Shown here: positions 1 through 8,561 of the stretch, one piece after another
How the letters are laid out: each line of letters starts with the position of its first letter
How positions within the stretch are numbered: the stretch's first letter is position 1
NCBI GenBank assembly: GCA_028287305.1
Contig: JAQBPX010000023.1
Coordinates: 36,697 to 100,696, forward strand
DNA: 64,000 nucleotides
Source of the DNA: Gemmatimonadota bacterium
Lineage (GTDB): Bacteria > Gemmatimonadota > Gemmatimonadetes > Gemmatimonadales > Gemmatimonadaceae
Direction of reading: 5' to 3'
The notes under the pieces: model-generated
What the model was told of the DNA's origin: nothing
What the model saw: the letters and a program-made list of their open reading frames with translations, nothing else
The model's database searches: none
Translations under genes and position numbers: made by a program

Positions 1-830
1 ACGAGAAGCCCGGGCTCGAGAGCGAAATCCGCCCCGCGCCCAAATGGGAAGCGCCGGAGTACCGCGCCGCCGGCAAGCTCGAGGGCAAGGTGGCGCTCAT
101 CACCGGCGGTGATTCCGGGATCGGTCGCGCGGTCGCCGCACTCTACGCGCGCGAGGGCGCCGACGTCTGCATCTCGTACCTCCCGGAGGAGCAATCCGAC
201 GCCGACGTCACCTGTCGCGCCGTGGAATCCGAAGGACGCCGCTGCCTGATGATCGCCGGCGACCTCGTCAATCCGCTGTTCTGCAAGGAGCTCGTGGAGC
301 GCACGGTGGTCGAGTTCGGCAAGCTCGACATCCTCGTGAACAATGCCGCGTACCAGAACGCGCAGGAGTCTCTGGCCGAGGTCACCGATGAGCAGTGGAA
401 CCACACCTTCCACACGAACATCTACGCCTACTTCCGCCTGGCGAAGGCCGCGCTCGAGTACATGGAAGCGGGGAGCGCGATCGTGAACACGGGCTCGATC
501 ACGGGACTGAACGGCGAGAAGAACCTGCTCGACTACTCCTCCACCAAGGGTGCGATCCACGCCTTCACCAAGTCGCTCGCGCAGAACCTGGTGGAGCGAA
601 GGATCCGCGTGAATGCCGTGGCCCCGGGGCCCGTGTGGACGCCGCTCAACCCGAGCGACAACAAGACGCCGGAGGAGGTGTCGCAGTTCGGCAAGGACCA
701 GCCATACAAGCGGCCCGCGCAGCCGGAGGAGATCGCGCCGGCGTACGTCTTCTTCGCGAGCAACGCCGACTCGAGCTACATCACCGGCGAAGTGCTCTCG
801 CTGCTCGGGGGAGAGACTACCGCAGGGTAG
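1..830 (+). CDS. SDR family oxidoreductase, 5' end cut by window edge
   Basis: NAD(P)-dependent short-chain dehydrogenase/reductase. The frame is open from base 3, giving 275 visible residues. The GTG at base 90 is not the start, because typical SDR sequence (EGKVALITGG) runs across it and about 29 more residues precede it. Visible are the Rossmann motif GGDSGIGR (visible residues 35-42), the NNAA motif, and the catalytic Ser164, Tyr178 and Lys182 (YSSTK). The N-terminal extension ahead of the core fits the roughly 290-330-residue subgroup resembling YhdF/glucose dehydrogenase-like proteins. The substrate cannot be told. The next gene converges on it from the other strand, 30 nt away. Confidence 0.9.
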   Translation, partial: EKPGLESEIRPAPKWEAPEYRAAGKLEGKVALITGGDSGIGRAVAALYAREGADVCISYLPEEQSDADVTCRAVESEGRRCLMIAGDLVNPLFCKELVERTVVEFGKLDILVNNAAYQNAQESLAEVTDEQWNHTFHTNIYAYFRLAKAALEYMEAGSAIVNTGSITGLNGEKNLLDYSSTKGAIHAFTKSLAQNLVERRIRVNAVAPGPVWTPLNPSDNKTPEEVSQFGKDQPYKRPAQPEEIAPAYVFFASNADSSYITGEVLSLLGGETTAG

Positions 831-860
831 CCCCTGGCCTCAGCGACTCGCCGGCTGGAG

Positions 861-1643
861 CTACACGCCGAGCAGACGCTCCACCGCGGACCTGTATCCG
901 CGGCTCAGCTTGAGCCGCGTGCCGTCGTGCAGCACGAGCACGTACTCGCCATGAAACCAGGGCTGCAGCGACTTCACGCGCTGCATGTTCACGATGGTGC
1001 TGCGGTGGATCCGAACGAAGCTCGCGGGATCGAGCGCGGCAAGCATTGCCCCCATGCTGCGGTTCACGACGTGCGTCACGGGTCCCGCGTGCAGTCGCAC
1101 AGCGTCTCCCGCAGCCTCCACGTAATCGATGTCGCGCAGCTCCACGAACTGGATGTCGTCGCCGCCACGGATGGCAATCCGGTCGCCGTTGCGCGCCGGC
1201 GGAGCGGAGCGGACGCCGGGCTCGCCGCTTCCCGCAACCAGTCCCTGCACGGTGTCGAGCAGCTCTCCCTTGCGACGCTGCTCCACCTGCGCGCGCGCGC
1301 GCGCCAGCGTTTCCCGCAGGCGCTCGGGGTCCACGGGCTTGAGCAGGTAGTCGAGCGCGCGCACGGCGAACGCGCGGATGGCATGCTCCTCGTGCGCCGT
1401 GACGAATACCACCAGCGGCAGGTCGCGCGCGTGCTCCAGGAGACCGAACCCGTCCATCCCGGGCATCTGGACGTCGAGGAAGAGGAGGTCGGGCGCATCC
1501 TGGGCCATCGCCTGCAGGGCGCGCGCGGGATCGCCATGCTCCGACACGATCACCACTCCCGGCTCGCCGCGCAGCCGCAGGCGCAGCCCCTCGCGCGCCA
1601 GCGGCTCGTCGTCCACGATCATCACGCGCAGTGGGCCGCTCAT
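861..1643 (-). CDS. LytTR-family response regulator
   Basis: DNA-binding response regulator of the LytT/AlgR type, 260 residues. The receiver domain (about 5-120) has the acidic pair Asp11-Asp12, phospho-acceptor Asp57 in LFLDVQMPG and Lys102 in LLKPVD. A linker leads to a C-terminal LytTR domain (about 150-255) with the usual IRGGDDIQFVELRDIDYVEA-type strands. Its start overlaps the stop of the histidine kinase gene by 4 nt (1640-1643), so the two form a translationally coupled two-component pair. Targets are unknown. The secreted beta-barrel gene diverging upstream of the kinase is one candidate by position only. Confidence 0.93.
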   Translation of the reverse strand: MSGPLRVMIVDDEPLAREGLRLRLRGEPGVVIVSEHGDPARALQAMAQDAPDLLFLDVQMPGMDGFGLLEHARDLPLVVFVTAHEEHAIRAFAVRALDYLLKPVDPERLRETLARARAQVEQRRKGELLDTVQGLVAGSGEPGVRSAPPARNGDRIAIRGGDDIQFVELRDIDYVEAAGDAVRLHAGPVTHVVNRSMGAMLAALDPASFVRIHRSTIVNMQRVKSLQPWFHGEYVLVLHDGTRLKLSRGYRSAVERLLGV

Positions 1644-2743
1644 GTGCCACCCGGTAGCGGCAGCTCCAGCGTCGCCGTTCCGGCGCCGCCACCATGCTGC
1701 AGGCTGAAGGTGGCGTCGGAGTCGTAGAACTGCCGCAGGCGCTCCTTCACGTAAGCCACGCCGAACCCTCCTGGCGTCGCCAACGCTGCACCTTCGGCAG
1801 GCGTTGCGAGTCCGGGGTCCATGATCACGATGCGCAGCCGGTCGCCCACGCGGGAGAATGCCAGCGACACGAAGCCGCCTCCATGCCGGAATGCGTTCTC
1901 CACCAGCGGCTGGAGGATGGAGCCCGGGAGCGTCGCGCTCCGCAACGCGTCCGGCAGCTCGACCTCCAGGCGAGTGGAGTCACCGAAGCGGAGTGCCTCG
2001 ATGTCAGCGTAGCGCTGCACGCGCTGCAGCTCGTCCTCCACCGTCACGAGCGCGTCGGCCCGCTCGGTCAGGGCGCCGCGCAGGTAGCGCGAGATCAACT
2101 GGATCGCATGATCGGCCTGCCGAGTGTCGCCGCGCAGCACGAGCGTGGACACGGTGTTGAGCGCATTGAAGAGGAAGTGCGGATGCAGCTGCCAGCGCAA
2201 TAGCTCGAGGTCGGCGCGAGCCACGCGCGACTCGAGCGCCAGCGCCACCGTACTGCGCTCACTCGAGAGCCGATGCTCGGCCACGAGCATCGCGATGCCC
2301 GTCACCGTGAGGTACGTGGCCAGGTCGCCGCTCCCATGGCGAATGACGTGGCGCACGAGCAGCGCACCGTCCACGGGCCCCCCCACGCCGATCAGTCGCA
2401 TCACCCCGATGTAGAGGATGCCGTGCAGCGCCACCACGGGTGCGGCTGCGGCGATCACGATTGCCCAGCGCCGCCAGTCGTACATCGAGAAGCGGGACGC
2501 CATGCGGGTCAGTCGAAGCACGACCGGCGTGAGCACCGCCCACGTCCAGTAGAACGGCACTACATAGGTCACCGAATCCAGGAAGTCTGCGCCCTCGCGC
2601 CCGGCGGGTGCAACGAAATATTTCGGCGCCGACCAGAGCAGGCCGAAGATCGTCCACAGCGCAAAGACCACGCTCGCGCGCGCGAGCGAGTACGCCGCGG
2701 GAACTGCGGTGCTGGTGCGCGATGACGTCAGCGATCCTGGCAT
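1640..2743 (-). CDS. LytS-like sensor histidine kinase
   Basis: Membrane sensor kinase of the His_kinase/HATPase_c (LytS/YehU) class, 367 residues. Four hydrophobic segments near residues 22-40, 58-78, 92-112 and 140-155 form the sensor part. The phospho-accepting histidine is His189 in LHPHFLFNALN, followed by a GHKL ATPase domain with the N-box LVENAFRHGG and G-box residues near GGFGVAYVKERL. It would phosphorylate the LytTR regulator encoded just downstream (4-nt overlap). No extracellular ligand domain is present, so the signal may be sensed within the membrane. Confidence 0.92.
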   Translation of the reverse strand: MPGSLTSSRTSTAVPAAYSLARASVVFALWTIFGLLWSAPKYFVAPAGREGADFLDSVTYVVPFYWTWAVLTPVVLRLTRMASRFSMYDWRRWAIVIAAAAPVVALHGILYIGVMRLIGVGGPVDGALLVRHVIRHGSGDLATYLTVTGIAMLVAEHRLSSERSTVALALESRVARADLELLRWQLHPHFLFNALNTVSTLVLRGDTRQADHAIQLISRYLRGALTERADALVTVEDELQRVQRYADIEALRFGDSTRLEVELPDALRSATLPGSILQPLVENAFRHGGGFVSLAFSRVGDRLRIVIMDPGLATPAEGAALATPGGFGVAYVKERLRQFYDSDATFSLQHGGGAGTATLELPLPGGT

Positions 2744-2935
2744 GGTCGAAAGATCGTGCGGCGCCCACCCTGCGCCAGCCGTCGCCTGCCGAACGCGCCG
2801 TGAATCGCCGAGCGGGCCGTTTGGGCCGCCGAGTGGGCTGGCTGGCGGGCGGTGCGAAAGGCCACCCTGGCGGCGAGGCTTGGTGATTGGGCGACGTGCT
2901 GCGGCGTCGCGCGCGAGTCGGGGGCAGGATGCGGC
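2744..2935. promoter_or_regulatory. Divergent intergenic region
   Basis: A 192-nt gap between the divergently transcribed sensor kinase gene and the beta-barrel gene. It must hold both promoters. I see no convincing -35/-10 pair or repeated operator, and this is listed only because of its position. Confidence 0.35.
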
Positions 2936-5377
2936 ATGCGAAATCCACTCGCGTCACTCGCGGCACTCGCGCTGCTCGCGCTTGCCCTCCTGCCAGCACC
3001 ACGCGTCGCCGGGGCACAGTCGCCTTCGCCTCGATCGCTTGGCGCCACTCGCGCGTCCGGCGTCATCCACCTGGATGGAAGGCTCGACGAGGCCGACTGG
3101 GCGCGCGCGGAAGTCGCGGGTGACTTCACGCAGCGGCATCCCACCCCCGGCGTTCCCGCCACGTACCGCACGGAGATCCGCGTGCTGTACGACGCAGGCT
3201 TCATCTACGTGGGCGCGAGGATGTTCGATCCGCATCCCGACTCGATCGCCGCGCCGCTCGCGCGCAAGGATCCCGGTGACGTGTCGTCCGACTGGATCGA
3301 CGTGATCTTCGACTCGTATCACGACCACCGAACCGCCTATCGCTTCGGCGTGAACCCGGCGGGCACGAAGCTGGACGTCTACCACTTCAACGACGAGGAC
3401 GACGATTCGTCGTGGGATCCCCTCTGGGACGTGGTCACGCGCATCGATTCCGCTGGGTGGGTCGCCGAGTATCGCATTCCGCTCTCGCAGCTTCGCTTTC
3501 ATGCGAGCGCCGGTGAGCAGGTGTGGGGCCTCCAGTTCTATCGCGCGGTGGCGCGCCGCGATGAGTGGTCGCACTGGGTGCCGTACCTGCCCACCACGCC
3601 GGGGTTCGTGTCGGCGTTCGGCGAGTTGCATGGGCTGGTGGGCCTGGCGCCTCCGTCGCCGGTGGAAGTCACGCCGTACGTGGTGTCGCGCTCGACCGGT
3701 GGCGCAGACGCCGGGGCGGACCTCCGCCTCGGGCTCGGCTCCGGCCTCTCGCTGACCGGCACGATCAACCCGGACTTCGGCCAGGTGGAGGTGGACCCGG
3801 CGGTGATCAACCTCTCCGAGGTGGAGACGTTCTTTCCCGAGAAACGGCCCTTCTTCCTTGAGGGCTCCGGCATCTTCGAGTTCGGCGCGCCCGTCGTTTC
3901 GGCGGCGTATGGATTCTCGCGATTCGTGCACTGGAGGCGCATCGGCGAGACGCCGATCGTCGGCGCGGCGAAGCTGAGCGGGCAGCTCGAGCACGGCTGG
4001 TCCGTGGGGCTGGTCGATGCGAGCACGCGAGCGACGTCAGCGCACGATCACTACTTCGTGGGTCGCGCCAAGCGCGACGTGAAGGGGGGCCGAAGCTCGT
4101 TCGGCTTCATCGCGACTGCCGCGAACAAGGCGGCGCGCGACGCCTACCTTCTGGGCGTGGACGGCCGGATCGCCTCGAGCGATCGACGCTGGATACTGGG
4201 CGGGCACGTCGCGGGAAGCGGCGTGCGCGGCGGGACGCAGGAGATCCTGGACCTGCAGCGCTCGAGCGCGCGCTACCTTCAGCGGCCGGATGCAGGCTAC
4301 CTGGGGGTGGACTCGGCACGTACCGCGCTGCGCGGCGTCGACGGTGCGGTGAGCGTGATCTACAACGGCTCGCCCTGGTTCGGCTCCATGCAGTACCACG
4401 AGACGAGCGCGGGCTACGAGTCGAACGACGTGGGCTACCTCGCGCGCGCCGACGTGCGATCGCTCACCGGCGCCTACGGCCTGGGGTTCACCGGGATGAA
4501 GCGCGCGGTTCGTGACCTGAGGGTCGTGGCGATTGCGCAGGAGGCCGCGAATCATGGAGGGGACGTGATCTACCAGCGCGCGGGGCTCACTTCCTCGGCC
4601 ATGCTGCGTTCGCTCTGGAGCCTTTCGGGGCGCCTGCTGTTCCGGCCCGCGTTCACGAGCGACAGGCTCACGCGCGGCGGGCCGCGGACGGCGGTGCCGG
4701 CCCAATGGGAAGTGGGCGGCTCCGTCGGCACGGATTCCCGCCGGCCATTGCTCGCGCGCTTCAACGCGTATCGGGAAGGGAAGGGCATGGCGGGATCGGA
4801 AGCCGGAGGGTCCGTGGACCTGGTCATGCGCCCTCGCCCCTCGCTGCAGCTCCTGCTTTCGCCGTCGGTGGAGCGCATCGAGGACGCCGCGCAGTTCGTG
4901 CGATCCGTTACCGATGACCTCGGTCCCACCTTTGGACGCCGGTACGTGTTCGCCACGCTGCGGCAGTCGACCGCGTACGTGGACGTGCGCGCCGACTGGA
5001 CGCTCACCCCCACGCTCAGCTTCCAGCTCTTCGCGCAGCCCTTCCACTCGAACGCGCACTTTGCCGACTACAAGGAGCTGCGTGCGGCGCGCAGCTACGC
5101 CTTCGACGTGTACGGCCGCGATCGCGGTTCCATCAGCGCAGTGGGAGCCGGGCGCTTCGAGGTTGATCCCGACGGCGCCGGTCCCGCGCGTGCATTTCTC
5201 ATCGGGGGGGAATCGAACCAGTCCAGCTTTTCGGCGCGCGAGGTGCGGGTGAACGGCGTGCTGCGCTGGGAGTATCGCGCCGGCTCCGTGTTCTATGCGG
5301 TGTGGCAGCAGGCGCGCGAGCAGGGCGCCGAGCGGCACGCCCTCTTCCTCAAGGGCAGCTACCGTTGGGGGCGCTGA
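2936..5377 (+). CDS. Exported CBM9/DUF5916 outer-membrane protein
   Basis: Predicted secreted protein of 813 residues. The ATG at 2936 is chosen over an upstream in-frame ATG (2852) because it places a normal signal peptide at the N-terminus (MRNPLASLAALALLALAL... cleaved near VAGAQ). Residues about 40-210 resemble a CBM9-like sugar-binding domain (GVIHLDGRLDEADW, then YVGARMFDP). The rest matches the DUF5916 pattern, with the typical stretch NPDFGQVEVDPAVINLSEVE broken by FFPEKRPFFLEGSGIF, and ends in beta-rich sequence expected of an outer-membrane barrel. Substrate and partner are unknown. It converges with the kinase gene 16 nt downstream. Family call is firm, function is not. Confidence 0.88.
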   Translation: MRNPLASLAALALLALALLPAPRVAGAQSPSPRSLGATRASGVIHLDGRLDEADWARAEVAGDFTQRHPTPGVPATYRTEIRVLYDAGFIYVGARMFDPHPDSIAAPLARKDPGDVSSDWIDVIFDSYHDHRTAYRFGVNPAGTKLDVYHFNDEDDDSSWDPLWDVVTRIDSAGWVAEYRIPLSQLRFHASAGEQVWGLQFYRAVARRDEWSHWVPYLPTTPGFVSAFGELHGLVGLAPPSPVEVTPYVVSRSTGGADAGADLRLGLGSGLSLTGTINPDFGQVEVDPAVINLSEVETFFPEKRPFFLEGSGIFEFGAPVVSAAYGFSRFVHWRRIGETPIVGAAKLSGQLEHGWSVGLVDASTRATSAHDHYFVGRAKRDVKGGRSSFGFIATAANKAARDAYLLGVDGRIASSDRRWILGGHVAGSGVRGGTQEILDLQRSSARYLQRPDAGYLGVDSARTALRGVDGAVSVIYNGSPWFGSMQYHETSAGYESNDVGYLARADVRSLTGAYGLGFTGMKRAVRDLRVVAIAQEAANHGGDVIYQRAGLTSSAMLRSLWSLSGRLLFRPAFTSDRLTRGGPRTAVPAQWEVGGSVGTDSRRPLLARFNAYREGKGMAGSEAGGSVDLVMRPRPSLQLLLSPSVERIEDAAQFVRSVTDDLGPTFGRRYVFATLRQSTAYVDVRADWTLTPTLSFQLFAQPFHSNAHFADYKELRAARSYAFDVYGRDRGSISAVGAGRFEVDPDGAGPARAFLIGGESNQSSFSAREVRVNGVLRWEYRAGSVFYAVWQQAREQGAERHALFLKGSYRWGR

Positions 5378-5393
5378 CCAGGGAACCGCTCGA

Positions 5394-8300
5394 TCAGCCT
5401 CGGCCGCGCGAGAGTCGCGCGATGCGCGCCTTCACCTCGGCCACGCGCGGCTGGAGCTCCGGGTCGGCGGTCTTCCACAGGTCCACGAAACGCTCGTAGT
5501 TCTCGAGCGCCTTGGTCACGTTGCCCTTCGCCTCGTACAGCTCGCCCAGGCGCTTGTAGGTGCCGGCGAGGAACTGCGACTCGTTGCCCACCCCCCGATA
5601 CGGAACGGCCAGGTAGCGCTCGTAGGCGACAAGCGCCGAGTCCGGCATGTTGGCGACGTCGAACAGGTAGCCGAAGATCGCCTCGTCGCAGTTCTTGCAG
5701 CCACTGAGGCCGGTCGAACGGGCCTTCGTGATGGCCTGGACCACCTTGCCATCGGCGAGGTCCCGCGTGGCCTCCAGGTCGGTGCGGTCGTTCTTCACGA
5801 GCGTGTCATTCCCCTGTCCCAGCTGCTTGAGTGCCTCGTCCACCGCACGCTTCGCGATCTGCCGGCGTCCGAGCAGCACGTTCATCTGGGCGAGAAAGCT
5901 CCACGGCTTTTCGCTCTCCGGAATCGACTGGAAGTCGGAGGTGCCGGTGAGCGAATCGAGGATCACCCGAGCCCTGGCGGAATCGCCGTAGACCCAGAGT
6001 GTGGTGTAGGCGCGGTTCGTCGCCACGCCCACGCCGGCGCCCTGCACGCCGCGCTCGACCTGTGCCTTCACCACGTCGCCAACGAGTCGCTGCGACTCGC
6101 GCACGTGCCCCTCGCGGAGCTCGAATGCCGAGAGCGTTCCCGCGAGCGACTCGCGCAGGGTCACGTTGCTCGCGGCCACCTGCATGTTCGCGCGCAGCAC
6201 CGCCTTGGCGGACTCGGGTTGCTGGCGTGCGTCGAGCAGAGGCACGCGCTGCATCGCGAGCCCCGCGAGCGTGGGGAAGTTCTTCGCCATCTGCTGGTAC
6301 GTGCTCTCTGCTGCCGCGACGCGTCCGCCGATGAGCTGCACGCTCATCAGGTTGCCGTAGTAGGTCGCCGTCTGCGACGGGTTCAGCGAGATGGCCTTTC
6401 GATAGAGGGATTCTGCCCGCGCCGCGTGCCCCAGCTGGTTGTTGAGCAGCGCGGCGTTGTTGAGCGCCGAGCCGTAGTTCGGGTTGGCTGCGAGCGCTGC
6501 CTCGTAGGCAGCGAGCGCCTTCTGCGTGTCGCGGAATTTCGGCGAGCGGTTGTTCCAGTACGCGGCAATCGCCATCTGCTTTTCGACTTCACTGAGGCGA
6601 TCCTGGTGGTCGTACGCCTTCTGGAGCAGCACGTCGACACGATCCTGGTACCCGCCGCGGTTGCTCAGCTCGACGGCCAGCCGGCGATACGCCATGGCGA
6701 ACGCCGTGTCCAGGTGGATCGCCTGCTCCAGCTTCCTGATGCCGTTGGTGAAGTCGCCCTTTCGCGACAGGAGCTCGATGCCCTCGCTGTAACGCTGCAG
6801 GGCGGGGAGCGACGCCGTGGTCACCTCTTCGAGTCGCTGGCCGCCCTGCACGTCCTTGAGCGACTCACCGATCTTGCCCCGCAGCTGCCGGGTGAGCGCG
6901 CCGATCGTCTCGATCAGGTCGCTCGGGCTGTTCGCGCCCTTCTGGTAGCTCGCGAGCGTGGTGCCCGAGTCCGCGCTGAGCAGTCGCAGCGTCACCAGGA
7001 AGCCGCTTCCTGCCTGCGTCACCTCGCCGTCCACGATCGCCCTGATTCCCTCACGGGCCGCGAGGTCGCGCGAGACGTCCGGCGTCAGCTTGGTGTCCAC
7101 CGGCTTCTGCATGCGGCCGAGTGCCGCCGACACCATCGCGGGCGTCACGAGCGAGATCACCTTCGACTGCTGGAGGTCGGCGCGCACGCCCTCGGCCGCG
7201 GCGCGAGCGAGCATGCTGTCACCGCGAAAGTCCGCAATGAGCACGCGCGCCTGGTCGCCCAGCTTGCCACTCGCCATCAGTGAGCCTGCGGGGCCGATGC
7301 CCATCGCGCGCATCACCATCCAGCCGCCGACCACCACCACGAATGCGATCAGCGCGTACACGCCGCCGAACAGCGTGCGCCGCCACGACACGTGCGGGCT
7401 CGCCTTGACCGCCATGGTGGACATCGTGCCGCGCGGCGCCGCGTGCGTCCCGTTCGGAGTGAGCTCCTGCGAGACGCTCACCGAACGCATGACGCTGCGA
7501 TGCACGTAGGCCGTGAAGAGGATGGCGGGCAGGCCGAGTGCCATCACGCCGATCGCGCCGGGCAGCACCCAGTCCGGCAGGCCGATGCCGACGATCGCCG
7601 CCTTCGCGAGCACGGCGACGGCAATGAACGCCAGCGCGTACAGGGCGAGCGCGCGCCAGACCATCCCCTTTCCGCCGAGCAGGAGCGGCGACATCGAGGC
7701 CATGGAGCCGGACGTCGCAACGTGCTCCAGCGCGCGCGCGACTTCCGACGCAGTCTGCGGGCGATCCGCGGGATCCTTCTCCAGGCAGCGCATCACGAGG
7801 TCGGCGAGCGACGGCGGAATGTCGCTGCGCAGCTCGGTGATCGGCGTGGGCGCCTGGCTGAGGTGCGCCATCAGCAGCTTGGCGCTCGGCAGCCCGTGAA
7901 AGGGCGGCTGCCCCGTGAGCATCTCGTAGGCCATGATGCCCCACGAGTAGATGTCCGCCCGATGATCGGTGTCCGGGTCGCCCGCTGCCTGCTCGGGCGC
8001 CATGTAGAGGGGCGTTCCGATGGACATGCCCACCTGCGTGAGCGAGTCGCCGGTGGGCGTCGCGCTCTTGGCCGCGGAGAGCGCCTTCGCGATGCCGAAG
8101 TCGGTGACCACGGCCGAGCCCTCGGCCAGCAGCACGTTGTCCGGCTTGATGTCGCGATGCACCACGCCGCGTCCATGCGCGAACGCCAGCGCCTTGGCGA
8201 CGTCCCGCAGGATGCTCACCGCGTCGTCGATCGGCAGCGGGCCCTCGGCGATGCGCGAGCGGAGTGACTCGCCCTCCACGAATGGCATCGTGTAGTAGGG

Positions 8301-8561
8301 CAGCCCGTCCGTCTCGCCGGCGGTGATCACCGGCACGATGTGCGGGTGCTGGAGCTGCGCGGCGAGCTTGATCTCGCGGTTGAAGCGGTCGACGTTCACG
8401 CCCGCGAGCAGTTCTGGTGGCAGCACCTTGACCACCACGCGCCTGCCGAGCGCATTCTCGGTGGCCACGAACACGCGCGACATGCCGCCGCCCCCGAGCT
8501 CGCGCTCGAGGGTGTGGCCGCCACCGAGCGTGGACTGCAACTGCTCCCTGATGTCCGTCAT
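5394..8561 (-). CDS. Ser/Thr protein kinase with TPR sensor region (copy 2)
   Basis: Membrane-anchored Hanks-type kinase, 1055 residues. The kinase domain (about 14-280) has the glycine loop ELGGGGMSRV, Lys45, the alphaC Glu63, HRDIKPDN (135-142), DFG (154-156) and APEQ, so it should be active. Hydrophobic segments follow near 303-322, 327-346 and 398-417, and then a region with an FlgO/adenylate-cyclase-like look (VLIADFRGD) and many TPR-like helices. The ATG at 8561 shares one base with the stop of the paralogous kinase upstream (TGATG) and is preceded by AAGGG, so translation is coupled. A TTG one codon upstream is less likely. Confidence 0.93.
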   Translation of the reverse strand: MTDIREQLQSTLGGGHTLERELGGGGMSRVFVATENALGRRVVVKVLPPELLAGVNVDRFNREIKLAAQLQHPHIVPVITAGETDGLPYYTMPFVEGESLRSRIAEGPLPIDDAVSILRDVAKALAFAHGRGVVHRDIKPDNVLLAEGSAVVTDFGIAKALSAAKSATPTGDSLTQVGMSIGTPLYMAPEQAAGDPDTDHRADIYSWGIMAYEMLTGQPPFHGLPSAKLLMAHLSQAPTPITELRSDIPPSLADLVMRCLEKDPADRPQTASEVARALEHVATSGSMASMSPLLLGGKGMVWRALALYALAFIAVAVLAKAAIVGIGLPDWVLPGAIGVMALGLPAILFTAYVHRSVMRSVSVSQELTPNGTHAAPRGTMSTMAVKASPHVSWRRTLFGGVYALIAFVVVVGGWMVMRAMGIGPAGSLMASGKLGDQARVLIADFRGDSMLARAAAEGVRADLQQSKVISLVTPAMVSAALGRMQKPVDTKLTPDVSRDLAAREGIRAIVDGEVTQAGSGFLVTLRLLSADSGTTLASYQKGANSPSDLIETIGALTRQLRGKIGESLKDVQGGQRLEEVTTASLPALQRYSEGIELLSRKGDFTNGIRKLEQAIHLDTAFAMAYRRLAVELSNRGGYQDRVDVLLQKAYDHQDRLSEVEKQMAIAAYWNNRSPKFRDTQKALAAYEAALAANPNYGSALNNAALLNNQLGHAARAESLYRKAISLNPSQTATYYGNLMSVQLIGGRVAAAESTYQQMAKNFPTLAGLAMQRVPLLDARQQPESAKAVLRANMQVAASNVTLRESLAGTLSAFELREGHVRESQRLVGDVVKAQVERGVQGAGVGVATNRAYTTLWVYGDSARARVILDSLTGTSDFQSIPESEKPWSFLAQMNVLLGRRQIAKRAVDEALKQLGQGNDTLVKNDRTDLEATRDLADGKVVQAITKARSTGLSGCKNCDEAIFGYLFDVANMPDSALVAYERYLAVPYRGVGNESQFLAGTYKRLGELYEAKGNVTKALENYERFVDLWKTADPELQPRVAEVKARIARLSRGRG